Positions 26,363-35,619 of a stretch of 35,664 nucleotides of DNA are shown piece after piece. The DNA is taken from the NCBI GenBank assembly GCA_001771065.1, contig MESQ01000074.1:1-35664 (forward strand). The letters run 5' to 3'. This stretch comes from Burkholderiales bacterium RIFOXYD12_FULL_59_19 (GTDB taxonomy: Bacteria; Pseudomonadota; Gammaproteobacteria; Burkholderiales; Burkholderiaceae_C). Position 1 is the stretch's first letter, and every line of letters begins with the position of its first letter. The position numbers and the translations under genes are program-made. The notes beneath the pieces are model-generated. The model did no database searches and was not told the origin of the DNA. It saw nothing but the letters and a program-made list of their open reading frames with translations.

Positions 26363-26740
26363 TTATTTGACCTTGGGACGCTTGGCACCGTATTTGGAAC
26401 GCGACTGCTTGCGATCTTTCACGCCTTGTAAGTCGAGCGAACCGCGCACGATGTGGTAACGAACACCGGGCAAGTCCTTGACCCGACCGCCACGAACCAG
26501 CACCACGCTGTGTTCCTGTAGGTTGTGGCCTTCACCGCCGATGTAAGAAATCACCTCAAAGCCGTTGGTCAAGCGCACTTTGGCAACTTTACGCAAAGCC
26601 GAGTTGGGCTTCTTTGGCGTGGTGGTGTAGACGCGGGTGCAAACACCACGGCGCTGGGGAGAATTTTCCATCGCCGGGCTCTTGGACTTGACGGTCTCAA
26701 CCGCACGCCCCTGACGGATTAACTGATTGATGGTTGGCAT
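26363..26740 (-). CDS. rpsL: 30S ribosomal protein S12
   Basis: This 125-residue S12 controls decoding accuracy. The streptomycin-relevant lysines are both the usual wild-type residues: Lys43 in [12 protein letters not shown] and Lys88 in [13 protein letters not shown]. Asp89 is the residue methylthiolated in many bacteria. A strong TAGGAGG ribosome binding site precedes the ATG. It is the first gene of the str unit. Confidence 0.98.
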   Translation of the reverse strand: MPTINQLIRQGRAVETVKSKSPAMENSPQRRGVCTRVYTTTPKKPNSALRKVAKVRLTNGFEVISYIGGEGHNLQEHSVVLVRGGRVKDLPGVRYHIVRGSLDLQGVKDRKQSRSKYGAKRPKVK

Positions 26741-26830
26741 TGAGCCTCCTAAAAACTAAACGTCCCTAAACGTTTTAAAACACAAATAAACAAAAACGTG
26801 AATCCCTTCGGAAATTCCGAAAAGCCCATC

Positions 26831-26859
26831 ACTATATCAGGTCAGACTGCTGTTTGCAA
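26831..26859 (-). promoter_or_regulatory. Sigma70-type promoter of the str operon
   Basis: On the minus strand TTGCAA (26854-26859) and TATAGT (26831-26836) are spaced by 17 bases, followed by a GC-rich discriminator (GATGGGC). The -35 starts only a few bases past the dacA stop. A short hairpin TCGGAA/TTCCGA at 26808-26820 lies early in the leader. Confidence 0.8.
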
Positions 26860-26862
26860 TTT

Positions 26863-28047
26863 TCATTTGATCCACAGACGCAAGGCATCCCAAGCACGGC
26901 CGACCACCCCAGCCTGCGCAACACCCTGAATCGCCTGCAGCGGCACCTCCGCCACGACCTGGTCCGCACTTCTGATCACCAGCTTGCCCACCTGCTGACC
27001 CTTGACAAAGGGCGCTACCAAGGGCTCGGGTCGCACCACCTGGGTCGTCAATTTGGCGCCCATGCCGGCAGGCACAGCGACCACGATGGCGTGACTTTGC
27101 CCCAGCGCCACCGTGGCCACCTTGCCCTTCCAGACCGCTGGCGTGACCACAGCCTGGTTGGCATCAAACAATTTGACCGCTTCAAACGCGGTGTAGCCCC
27201 AATTCAGCAATTTTTGCGCCTCATTGGCGCGGGCCTCTTCGCTGCTGGCACCAAGCACAATTGCCAGCAGGCGACGGCTGCCCAAGGCACTGGGCGAGCC
27301 AGCAGGCGCACCGGTTTGACCCAGTCCCGGCACGTCGCGACGCGCCGTCGCAATCAGGCAGTAGCCGGCTGCATTGGTATGCCCGGTTTTCAAGCCATCA
27401 ACGGTCGGATCGCGAAACAGCAACAAATTACGGTTACTGTCATTGGCTGCGGGTGTACCTTCGTATCGGTATTTCTTGATGGCGTAATAGCCCACGTACT
27501 GAGGGAAATCCCGCATCAAACGGGCCGCCAAAATGCTCAGGTCACGGGCGGTGGTGGTGTGACCCGGCTCGGTCAGACCCTCGGGGTTTTTGTAACCCGT
27601 GGCTTTCATGCCCAAGGCTTTGGCCTGCTCGTTCATCAGTTGCACAAAACGCTCGGCCGTGCCACCCACACCCTCGGCCAGCGCCATGGTAGCGTCGTTG
27701 CCGCTTTGCACAATCATGCCCTTGATCAGATCTTCCACCGGGACCTTCATCTTGGGGTCGATAAACATGCGGGAACCCGGCATTTTCCAGGCCCGCTCGC
27801 TCACCGGAAGAGTTTGCTGCAAGTCAAGCTTTTTGGTGCGCAGGGCATCAAACACCAGGTAGGCCGTCATCAGCTTGGTCAAGGAGGCCGGCTCCACAGA
27901 CATATCAATGTCTTGTTGTGCCAATAGCTGGTCGGCGGTGACATCCATCAGTAAATAGGAGCGTGCGGCAATTTCAGGCGCTTGTGGCGTTTGTGCAGCA
28001 GCAGACAGGCAAACCGCCGCCATCAGGGATAAAAATATTTTTTTCAT
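26863..28047 (-). CDS. dacA: D-alanyl-D-alanine carboxypeptidase (PBP5/6 type)
   Basis: The enzyme trims the terminal D-Ala from peptidoglycan side chains. The start at 28047 (MKKIFLSLMAAVCLSAAAQ) gives a clear signal peptide and 394 residues; upstream in-frame starts would bury it. Active-site motifs are SLTK (55-58), SGN (115-117) and KTGHT (220-224). The C-terminal PBP5 beta domain follows, and the end ALRLWIK is the amphipathic helix that anchors the protein to the outer face of the inner membrane. It lies directly upstream of the str promoter. Confidence 0.96.
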   Translation of the reverse strand: MKKIFLSLMAAVCLSAAAQTPQAPEIAARSYLLMDVTADQLLAQQDIDMSVEPASLTKLMTAYLVFDALRTKKLDLQQTLPVSERAWKMPGSRMFIDPKMKVPVEDLIKGMIVQSGNDATMALAEGVGGTAERFVQLMNEQAKALGMKATGYKNPEGLTEPGHTTTARDLSILAARLMRDFPQYVGYYAIKKYRYEGTPAANDSNRNLLLFRDPTVDGLKTGHTNAAGYCLIATARRDVPGLGQTGAPAGSPSALGSRRLLAIVLGASSEEARANEAQKLLNWGYTAFEAVKLFDANQAVVTPAVWKGKVATVALGQSHAIVVAVPAGMGAKLTTQVVRPEPLVAPFVKGQQVGKLVIRSADQVVAEVPLQAIQGVAQAGVVGRAWDALRLWIK

Positions 28048-28155
28048 GAGTAGGTTACCCCTCATCAGCCTAAAGGCCGGTAAAGAGTGCTTAAAATTAA
28101 AGGGCCACCAACGCACCAATGGATGTGCACCAGGGAAAACGACATCGACAACAGG

Positions 28156-28542
28156 CTAACGCCCCAGATGCTCGGGCGTCAGCAGGCGCTGCACCACCTT
28201 ACCGTTTTTGAGGTGTGACTCAACGATCTCGTCGATGTCGCTGGCATCCACATAGCTGTACCACACGGCCTCCGGATAAACCACGGCCACCGGGCCGGCG
28301 GCGCAGCGGTCCAGGCAACCCGCCTTGTTGACGCGTACTTGCCCCGGCCCAGCCAAGCCCGCAGCCTTGACTTGCGACTTACAGCGCTCAAAGGCGGCCA
28401 TCGCATCGTGCTGAGCACAACAGGCCTCGCCATTGCTGCGTTCATTCAAACAAAAAAAGATGTGCCGCTGGTAATAACCGGGCGCAGGTGTTGGCGCGCT
28501 GTCGGTCTGAGTGCCTGAATGGGGTGGTATTGAATGTGTCAT
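28156..28542 (-). CDS. Thioredoxin-like [2Fe-2S] ferredoxin
   Basis: This 128-residue protein matches the thioredoxin-like 2Fe-2S ferredoxin family (also seen as NuoE-like or CbiW-like domains). The start of the fold is YQRHIFFCLNERSNGEACCAQ, with a Cys cluster near 31-42. It continues with VRVNKAGCLDRCAAGPVAVVYPE, where the two Cys near 76 and 80 complete the cluster ligands. It should carry electrons in the cytoplasm; the partner is unknown. The gene starts 10 bases after the VanZ-like gene. Confidence 0.9.
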   Translation of the reverse strand: MTHSIPPHSGTQTDSAPTPAPGYYQRHIFFCLNERSNGEACCAQHDAMAAFERCKSQVKAAGLAGPGQVRVNKAGCLDRCAAGPVAVVYPEAVWYSYVDASDIDEIVESHLKNGKVVQRLLTPEHLGR

Positions 28543-28552
28543 TCGCCGGATT

Positions 28553-29653
28553 TTAGTTTTGTGACTCTTTGTCCCACAGCAAGCTCAGCAGATAAACCAA
28601 AGTTGCAAAAGGCCAAAGCCAGCCCAACCACTGTGCCAAGCCATGAAACCGGATGAAGCGCCCCTGCTCCCAGAGAAACAGGGTTTGCTCAAAATAAGGA
28701 CTCACCGAGGTCTGATTCAACAGACTCAGATGTACACCCAAAACCAACAGCGCCAGCGCGGCGCTGGCACGCCGCGGCACCCACAGCAGCAGGACCGCAA
28801 GCACCATGGCACTTGCCAAGGCCGCCTTTACGGGCACACCGAGCCAGGCCCACGCATGTTCCGGGCCCACGCTAAGCGCAGCACTCAGCGCCGTTGCCCA
28901 GACCGCAAAAAAACAGACCCAAAGCAAGAACCAGGCGCGTTGGCCCACCTGGCGAATAATGCAAAAGCCCAGCAGGCACGGAATCAGCAGACCCAGCACC
29001 ACACACAGCCACTCCACGGCTGGCAACAAGGCTTGTAGCGCCGTCTCGCGCAGGGGTAACCAGTCCAGAAAAGGGGTGTCTGCCAGCACAGCGGCCAGCT
29101 TGGCTTGCAGCCGTTCAAGCACCTGGCCCAAACCCAAAGGAATAGAAGTCGGAAACAGCAAGGCCAAGGGCCACAAGGCCAGCAACACCAGACCGCCGCG
29201 CGCATCAGCCACAAACCAATGCGCCCTGAAACGGGTCCAGCGCTGCAAAACACCCAGTTTTTCCAGACTCCAGGCACTCAGTGCACCCAGCGCGCCGCCA
29301 GCCATGTTCAGCATCAGATCAAGATTGGACGGCACCCGATTGGGCAAATAGACCTGCAACGACTCCATCAGCAGCGACAGCACCAAAGCCGCCAACACAC
29401 CCAGGCGCAAAGCGTAGCGCGAGCGCCCGGTTCGCAGCGCGCTCAGCACCAAAAAAAACCCCAGCGGCATGTAGCCCAGAAGATTGGCCACCACATCAAA
29501 ACCGGTCCAGTACCTGGGCAGCGGCGCGGTCAGAAAGAACCAGGGCACAACACCTTGGTCACGCCAGCCCGCAAAGGGAAAAAGGCTGGCATAAACAATC
29601 AGTCCGGCATACACCAACGCCAGTGGCCATGCCGAAGTCTTGTGCATCGGCAT
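28553..29653 (-). CDS. VanZ-like family membrane protein
   Basis: This 366-residue protein has about ten hydrophobic segments. The N-terminal VanZ-like domain shows LVYAGLIVYASLFPF, FDVVANLLGYMPLGFFLVLS (about 52-71) and LSLLMESLQVYLPNRVPSNLDLMLNMAGGALGA (residue about 95-127), the family core. The C-terminal half is a further membrane region of unknown role. VanZ in enterococci gives low-level teicoplanin resistance, but most chromosomal homologues have no known function, so resistance should not be assumed. It lies eight bases after hemJ. Confidence 0.9.
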   Translation of the reverse strand: MPMHKTSAWPLALVYAGLIVYASLFPFAGWRDQGVVPWFFLTAPLPRYWTGFDVVANLLGYMPLGFFLVLSALRTGRSRYALRLGVLAALVLSLLMESLQVYLPNRVPSNLDLMLNMAGGALGALSAWSLEKLGVLQRWTRFRAHWFVADARGGLVLLALWPLALLFPTSIPLGLGQVLERLQAKLAAVLADTPFLDWLPLRETALQALLPAVEWLCVVLGLLIPCLLGFCIIRQVGQRAWFLLWVCFFAVWATALSAALSVGPEHAWAWLGVPVKAALASAMVLAVLLLWVPRRASAALALLVLGVHLSLLNQTSVSPYFEQTLFLWEQGRFIRFHGLAQWLGWLWPFATLVYLLSLLWDKESQN

Positions 29654-29660
29654 GACGGCC

Positions 29661-30089
29661 TCAGAAAGGCTTCAGCACCACAAGGCAGACGATGATCAGC
29701 ATCAAAATCACCGGTGCCTCGTTGAACCAGCGGTACCAGACGTGGCCATGGCGCTGTTCGCCGCTCACAAATTTCTTCAGCATCACACTGCAGGCATGGT
29801 GATAACCCATGACCAGCAACACCCCCAGCAGCTTGGCATGCATCCAGGCGTTACCCGGCCCCCAGCCAATGCCATAAACGGTCCACAACCAGAGGCCAAA
29901 AACCAGCGCGGGAACAGCAATGATGGTCATGAAGCGCAGCAGCTTGCGCGCCATCAGCAACAAACGGTCACGCTCAGCCACCGAATCTGCGGGCACCATG
30001 GCCAGATTGACAAAAATGCGTGGCAGGTAGAACAGGCCGGCAAACCAACTGGCAACAAAAACGATATGGAGAGACTTGATCCAGAGCAT
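29661..30089 (-). CDS. hemJ: Protoporphyrinogen IX oxidase HemJ
   Basis: This 142-residue protein with four transmembrane helices matches HemJ in length. It also has the N-terminal signature MLWIKSLHIVFVASWFAG, then LFYLPRIFV, and the second conserved block AWMHAKLLGVLLVMGYHHA. HemJ oxidises protoporphyrinogen IX to protoporphyrin IX in haem synthesis in bacteria lacking HemG or HemY. The ATG at 30089 has a GAAGG ribosome binding site; a TTG start at 30104 is less likely. hemB, an earlier haem gene, is divergent 350 bases away, which supports the assignment. Confidence 0.9.
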   Translation of the reverse strand: MLWIKSLHIVFVASWFAGLFYLPRIFVNLAMVPADSVAERDRLLLMARKLLRFMTIIAVPALVFGLWLWTVYGIGWGPGNAWMHAKLLGVLLVMGYHHACSVMLKKFVSGEQRHGHVWYRWFNEAPVILMLIIVCLVVLKPF

Positions 30090-30150
30090 GGCCACAACCT
30101 TCAAACCTTAGCAGCGCAAGATCCGACTGCCAAAAATGAACAAGGGAATT

Positions 30151-30238
30151 CCGCAAAGCCGCCCCAGCTAGGCGCGCAGACGCAGACAGTACACCCGGTA
30201 CGTCGAGTCTACGCAACAACGCTGGGGCTGTTTTGCGG
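30151..30238. repeat. Large imperfect palindrome upstream of hemJ
   Basis: CCGCAAA-GCC-GCCCCAGC (30151-30168) faces GCTGGGGC-TGT-TTTGCGG (30221-30238). It has seven and eight paired bases with a symmetric three-base internal mismatch and a 52-base centre. It lies 62 bases before the hemJ start, so it would be in the 5' leader or promoter of hemJ. It could be a repeat element or a regulatory structure. Confidence 0.75.
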
Positions 30239-30245
30239 CATCGCC

Positions 30246-30273
30246 AAAAAAAACCCCAGCACAAGGGCTGGGG
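30246..30273 (-). terminator. Intrinsic terminator of the small RNA
   Basis: On the minus strand CCCCAGC and GCTGGGG form a 7-bp stem with a six-base loop, followed by eight T. No protein gene on this strand lies close upstream, so it most likely ends the small RNA. Confidence 0.85.
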
Positions 30274-30345
30274 TGGTAAGCCTATTTGCTGTCACACATC
30301 AAGGCCCCGCTCAGGGAGGAAAAGCGGGGAGCAGTAAACTGCCCG
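30246..30345 (-). ncRNA. Candidate small RNA with anti-Shine-Dalgarno loop
   Basis: A promoter, a structured 100-base body and an intrinsic terminator line up on the minus strand, where no protein is encoded. The body has hairpin GCAGT/ACTGC (30331-30342), then hairpin CCCCGCT/AGCGGGG (30305-30329) whose 11-base loop carries CCTCCC (complement of 30314-30319), a perfect match to the anti-Shine-Dalgarno type. A single-stranded spacer follows, then the terminator stem. Exposed CCUCC loops occur in several proteobacterial small RNAs that block ribosome binding. A betaproteobacterial toxic small RNA family with this property has been described, as I recall it, and this may be a member. The transcript ends are estimates. 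Confidence 0.7.
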
Positions 30346-30351
30346 GCGTGT

Positions 30352-30380
30352 AATTTAACAAAAAATATTAACTTTTTCAA
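30352..30380 (-). promoter_or_regulatory. Promoter of the small RNA
   Basis: On the minus strand TTGAAA (30375-30380) and TAAATT (30352-30357) are spaced by 17 bases. They sit the right distance before the first hairpin of the candidate small RNA. Confidence 0.65.
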
Positions 30381-30430
30381 GCCGGGGACAAAAAAAACTT
30401 CGGTACGATGACAAAACATTTCCAAATTAA

Positions 30431-31453
<1,023 letters not shown>

Positions 31454-31469
31454 ACAAGCCAAACCTGCC

Positions 31470-32627
31470 ATGCGAATCTTTGCCATCCACGCCAACCATG
31501 TGGCTGAAATCGCTGCTGACGCTGCAGGGCTGGCTGACCTGCAGCTGCCGGAACCCGGCTACCTGTGGCTGTCCGTGACCCGCACCGAGCTTGAACACCT
31601 CCAACCACCGCTTCAGGCCGCACTGCAAAATCTGTGCAAGTTGCAATTGCTCGACCTTCACCTGTCAGACTTGCTGAATACGCAACTGCCTTCCCGCTTT
31701 GATTTCACCTCGCAATACGACCTGCTGGTGTTTCGCGGTTTGGCGGTGAGTGGCACCGAAGCAGCAAGCCCTGGCAGTCAGCCCTTGAACCACTTGCCCA
31801 AACGTGGCGGGCCACCTATCCTGCGGCGCATCGACACCAACCCGGTCGGATTTGTGGTGTTTGACCGCGTCCTGCTCACGGTCCACCCCAACGAGCACAG
31901 CCTGCGCGACATCTATGCTGGGCGCCTGCTGGCAGCCAGCGGCACCGATGTTCCCCACGCGTCGGCAGCGGGCACACCGGACAGCCGCTCCACGGGGGCA
32001 CGCGGCATTCCCGCCAACCCGGCCGACCTGATGCTGCGCATCGTCAACCAGATGGTCGACGCCTATCTGGCGCTGCGCCGGGACTTGAGTCAACAACTTG
32101 ACCACTGGCAAGCCGAACTGCTCAACCCCAAGACCCGCTTCAGCAACTGGAACGCACTGCTCAGCGCCCGCTTGTCCTTGCACCACCTGGATGAAATCTG
32201 CGAAGACCAGCGCGCTGCCATCCAGGACTGGATCGAAGCGCTGAAAAGCTGGCCAGAGCACGACGAACTGCTGAGCAAACACCAGCGCGACCTGTTACAC
32301 GTGCGCAGCCGTGACGTGCTTGAGCACATCGAGCGCGTGTTGCACCACGTGCAGCGACTGGAGCAAAACGCCGAAACCACGGTGCAAATGCACTTCAACG
32401 CGCAAAGCCACCGGACCAACGAGATCATGCGCACACTCACTGTGCTGACCGCTATTTTTCTACCGCTCAACCTGATTGCCGGCATTTTTGGCATGAACTT
32501 TGAGTTCATCCCGCTGCTGCACATGAGCCATGGCTTTTGGTGGGCGATGGTGGCCATGGGACTGACCGCCGCTGGCCTGGTGATGTTCTTCTGGCGCAAG
32601 CGCTATCTGGAGCGTTCGCCGCGCTGA
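31470..32627 (+). CDS. corA: CorA-family magnesium/divalent cation transporter
   Basis: This 385-residue protein has a large cytoplasmic N-terminal domain and two C-terminal transmembrane helices. The first helix ends in the family signature GMN within GIFGMNFEFIP (about 347-357). The start at 31470 (MRIFAIHANHV) is preferred; an in-frame start at 31428 overlaps hemB. It should form a pentameric channel for Mg2+ or related ions. Placement after a Mg-type hemB may be meaningful but could be chance. Confidence 0.92.
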   Translation: MRIFAIHANHVAEIAADAAGLADLQLPEPGYLWLSVTRTELEHLQPPLQAALQNLCKLQLLDLHLSDLLNTQLPSRFDFTSQYDLLVFRGLAVSGTEAASPGSQPLNHLPKRGGPPILRRIDTNPVGFVVFDRVLLTVHPNEHSLRDIYAGRLLAASGTDVPHASAAGTPDSRSTGARGIPANPADLMLRIVNQMVDAYLALRRDLSQQLDHWQAELLNPKTRFSNWNALLSARLSLHHLDEICEDQRAAIQDWIEALKSWPEHDELLSKHQRDLLHVRSRDVLEHIERVLHHVQRLEQNAETTVQMHFNAQSHRTNEIMRTLTVLTAIFLPLNLIAGIFGMNFEFIPLLHMSHGFWWAMVAMGLTAAGLVMFFWRKRYLERSPR

Positions 32628-32655
32628 ACCTCCGCCATTTTCTAGAGCACCCCCC

Positions 32656-33276
32656 ATGGACCTCAAACCCCTCGTGACCTTGCTGGCCCTGGTGAACCCG
32701 CTGGCGATCGTGCCATTTTTCATCCACTACACCCAGGACTTCACCCGTGAGCAGCGCAGTCGCACCATCTGGATAGCCTCATTCAGCAGCTTTGTGGTAA
32801 TTGCCGTCTGCGCCCTGATGGGGCTGCACATCCTGGCGTTTTTTGGTATTTCCCTGGCCAGTTTTCAGGTCGGTGGCGGCATGCTGCTGCTGACCTCTGC
32901 CCTGGCCATGCTAAATGCCCAACCCGCCGAGGCCAAATCCAACGAGGAAGAAATGCACGACGCTGCCGCCCGTGCCAGCATTGCGGTGGTGCCCCTGACC
33001 ATCCCGCTACTTACCGGCCCGGCCACCATGTCCACGGTGGTGATTTATGCCGACAAGGCCAAGACCTTCTGGCAGCTCAGCACGCTGATCGGGTATGGGG
33101 TGGTCATTGCCCTGGCTACCGCCTTGTGTTTTTCTCTGGCCAACCCGATTGCAAGGGGGCTGGGTAAAACCGGCATCAACGTCATGACCCGGCTCATGGG
33201 ACTGATTCTGGCCGCACTAGCAGTGGAGGTGATGTCTGACGGCTTGATCAAGCTGTTTCCGGTGTTATCAAAATAA
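32656..33276 (+). CDS. MarC family (UPF0056) integral membrane protein
   Basis: This 206-residue protein has six transmembrane helices. Landmarks are LVTLLALVNPLAIVPFFI, FQVGGGMLLLTSALAML and VVPLTIPLLTGPATMSTVVIYA. The family function is not established; the early link to multiple antibiotic resistance was not upheld. The gene lies 28 bases after corA. Confidence 0.92.
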   Translation: MDLKPLVTLLALVNPLAIVPFFIHYTQDFTREQRSRTIWIASFSSFVVIAVCALMGLHILAFFGISLASFQVGGGMLLLTSALAMLNAQPAEAKSNEEEMHDAAARASIAVVPLTIPLLTGPATMSTVVIYADKAKTFWQLSTLIGYGVVIALATALCFSLANPIARGLGKTGINVMTRLMGLILAALAVEVMSDGLIKLFPVLSK

Positions 33277-33449
33277 AGACAATTTGAGCTAATACAAGCA
33301 TGGCAATGCGCCATTGGTCACGCCATCGGGTGCTTGAACTTCATGCTTTCAACGCCATCTGTATGCACAGATAGGCATTTCAACGGACTTATCACTGCCG
33401 GTGGAGTGTCGGCTATGCTTACCCATTGTTTGTCAATCAAGGAGAAGGT

Positions 33450-34037
33450 ATGAAACGCTGGTTTTTAGCTTTAATGACCGCTTTGTCATTGACAGGTTGT
33501 GGCTACAACGATTTTCAACGGCTGGACGAACAGACCAAGTCGGCCTGGAGCGAGGTGCTTAACCAGTACCAGCGGCGCGCTGACCTGGTGCCCAACATTG
33601 TGGCCACCGTCAAGGGAGAGGCCAATTTTGAGCAGGAGACCCTGACCAAGGTGGTCGAAGCACGCGCCAAAGCCACCTCGATCCAGGTCACGCCCGAGAC
33701 ACTCAACGACCCCGCAGCCTTCAACAAATTTCAAGCGGCTCAGGGCGAACTGGGCTCGGCATTGAGCCGCCTGATGGTGGTAGTTGAACGCTACCCCAAT
33801 CTCAAGGCGAATCAAGGCTTCAGTGACCTGCGCGTACAACTCGAAGGCACGGAAAACCGCGTCACCGTCGCGCGCAACCGCTACATTCAAGCGGTGCAAG
33901 AATACAACGTGCTGGCGCGCAGTTTCCCCAGCAACCTCACCGCCATGGTGTTCAGCTACGCACCAAAACCGAGTTTTTCAGTACAAAACGAAGCGGCCAT
34001 TTCGACTCCACCGGTGGTTGATTTCAACAAGAAGTGA
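33450..34037 (+). CDS. lemA: LemA family lipoprotein
   Basis: This 195-residue protein starts at 33450 (MKRWFLALM) with an AAGGAGAAGG ribosome binding site; an in-frame ATG at 33426 has none. The lipobox LTGC puts the lipidated Cys near 17. The long helical LemA fold follows: DEQTKSAWSEVLNQYQRRADLVPNIV, FEQETLTKVVEARAKA and LMVVVERYPNLKANQGF. The function of LemA is unknown; it is often encoded with TPM-domain proteins, as here. The stop overlaps the next ATG by one base. Confidence 0.94.
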   Translation: MKRWFLALMTALSLTGCGYNDFQRLDEQTKSAWSEVLNQYQRRADLVPNIVATVKGEANFEQETLTKVVEARAKATSIQVTPETLNDPAAFNKFQAAQGELGSALSRLMVVVERYPNLKANQGFSDLRVQLEGTENRVTVARNRYIQAVQEYNVLARSFPSNLTAMVFSYAPKPSFSVQNEAAISTPPVVDFNKK

Positions 34038-34966
34038 TGGCTTCCGTGAAGCCAATCCGCTTTGATTTGCCTGGCTTTTGGTGGCTTGGTGCGCTGCTGG
34101 TGCTGTGTTTGGGCCTCATACAGGCAAGCCATGCCCAGCTGGCAGTGCCCAGCCTGAGCGCCCACGTGGTGGACACCACTGGTACCTTGGCACCACCACA
34201 ACGCGACGCCCTTGAAGCCAAACTCAGCAGTTTTGAACAAAGCAGCGGTTCCCAGGTGGTTGTGTTGCTGGTGCCGACAACACAACCGGAAGACATTGCC
34301 AGCTACGCCAACCGGGTCGCCAACACCTGGAAAATTGGCCGTAAGGATATTGGTGACGGCTTGTTGCTGATCGTCGCGGTGCAAGACCGCAAGCTACGCA
34401 TTGAAGTGGCCAAGACCTTAGAGGGCGCCATCCCCGACCTGGCAGCCAAACGCATCATCGAGGAGGCGATCACACCGCGCTTCAAACAGCAAGACTATGC
34501 GGGCGGACTCGATGCTGGGGTCACGCGCATCATGGGGCTGATCACAGGTGAGGCCTTGCCTGGCCCCGAACAAAAAGCGACCCCCTCAGCCGGGGCCTTT
34601 GACTGGATCGAACTGGGTATATTCATGTTCATTGCGGTTCCTGTGGTGGGCGCTGTCAGCAGGAAAATATTGGGCAACCCCCTGGGTGCCATGGTGACCG
34701 GCGGAACAGCTGGCGGCATTGCTGCACTGATCACCGCCAGCTTCGTGCTGGCGACGCTGGCTGGCCTGGTAGCCATGGTGTTGGCCCTGGTGCAAACCAC
34801 ACCTGGCCAGCCGGGCAGTGGCCTGGGCCGCAGTACCCGCCATTCTGGCTGGGGTCATGGCACAGGCTTTGGTGGCGGAGGCCATGGCGGTTTTGGTTCG
34901 GGTGGTGGCTTTGGCTCCGGTGGTGGCGGTGATTTTGGAGGCGGCGGCGCCTCGGGAGGCTGGTAA
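34037..34966 (+). CDS. TPM-domain exported membrane protein with Gly-rich tail (YgcG-like)
   Basis: This 309-residue protein has an N-terminal signal peptide (to about residue 33, ASHA). The TPM domain (about 40-170) shows HVVDTTGTLAPPQRDALEAKL, GSQVVVLLVPTTQPEDI and GRKDIGDGLLLIVAVQDRKLRIEVAK. Two hydrophobic segments (about 195-250) follow, then a Gly/Ser-rich tail ending GASGGW, typical of the group. The ATG at 34037 overlaps the lemA stop; a GTG at 34034 would add one residue. TPM proteins are linked to membrane or photosystem protein maintenance in other organisms; the role here is unknown. Confidence 0.92.
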   Translation: MASVKPIRFDLPGFWWLGALLVLCLGLIQASHAQLAVPSLSAHVVDTTGTLAPPQRDALEAKLSSFEQSSGSQVVVLLVPTTQPEDIASYANRVANTWKIGRKDIGDGLLLIVAVQDRKLRIEVAKTLEGAIPDLAAKRIIEEAITPRFKQQDYAGGLDAGVTRIMGLITGEALPGPEQKATPSAGAFDWIELGIFMFIAVPVVGAVSRKILGNPLGAMVTGGTAGGIAALITASFVLATLAGLVAMVLALVQTTPGQPGSGLGRSTRHSGWGHGTGFGGGGHGGFGSGGGFGSGGGGDFGGGGASGGW

Positions 34967-35487
34967 TGTGGACACGTTTGACCCGGATTTTAAAGCACCG
35001 CTGGCTGCGCGACGATGCCGCTCAGCGCGCCATACCACCGGCCTTGCTGGAGAAACTTGCCGAGCAAGTTGCCCATAGCGAAGCCAGTCACAGCGGCGAT
35101 ATCCGCATTTATGTCGAAGCGGGGTTGCCCATGAACTACCTGTGGCAGCCTGCCAGCACAGCACACATTGCGCGTGAACGGGCACTGGCCATGTTCGGCA
35201 AGCTGAGGGTGTGGGACACGGAAAACAACAACGGTGTGCTGATCTATCTGTTGCTGGCAGAACACCGTATAGAAATTGTGGCGGACCGGGGTTTGAATCA
35301 GCGAGTGAATGCCGACACCTGGCCCCGCTTGGTCACCACCATGAGTACCGCCTTCAAGGCCGGAGACTATGCGTCGGGCTTGACGCAGGCGGTGCAGGAA
35401 GTAACGGAATTGTTACACCAGCACTTCCCGCTGGACGGTGATCAAGCCAACCCCAATGAATTGCCGAACGAGCCACTTTTGGGCTGA
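34966..35487 (+). CDS. Second TPM-domain protein, no signal peptide
   Basis: This 173-residue protein has a TPM domain (about 35-150) with HSGDIRIYVEAGLP, RALAMFGKLRVWDTENNNGVLIYLLLAEHRIEIVADRGLNQRV (residues about 76-118) and AFKAGDYASGL. There is no clear signal peptide or transmembrane segment, so it is probably cytoplasmic. Its ATG overlaps the stop of the first TPM gene by one base (TAATG). It is the last gene of the lemA-TPM-TPM operon. Confidence 0.9.
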   Translation: MWTRLTRILKHRWLRDDAAQRAIPPALLEKLAEQVAHSEASHSGDIRIYVEAGLPMNYLWQPASTAHIARERALAMFGKLRVWDTENNNGVLIYLLLAEHRIEIVADRGLNQRVNADTWPRLVTTMSTAFKAGDYASGLTQAVQEVTELLHQHFPLDGDQANPNELPNEPLLG

Positions 35488-35540
35488 CATGCCCTTGTCA
35501 AGGGTGCGGAGCCTGAGAGACATGCCATCGGCATTAAAAA

Positions 35541-35564
35541 ACCCGTACTTTTGAGAGTACGGGT
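35541..35564 (+). terminator. Terminator after the TPM operon
   Basis: ACCCGTACT and AGTACGGGT form a 9-bp stem with a six-base loop, preceded by an A-run and followed by TTG, 53 bases after the last stop. The short T-run makes it moderate in strength. Confidence 0.75.
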
Positions 35565-35619
35565 TTGTCATGGCGCAGGCTAAACTGAAGTTCCTCCCCA
35601 AAAAAGCCGAGTTTTCCCA

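Noticed and set aside
28553..29653. Glycopeptide resistance role for the VanZ-like protein
   Set aside because: There is no vanA-type cluster, and chromosomal VanZ-like proteins of Gram-negative bacteria have no shown resistance role.
30246..30345. 6S RNA assignment for the small RNA between hemJ and hemB
   Set aside because: The transcript is only about 100 bases and lacks the long central open bubble and closing stem of 6S RNA.
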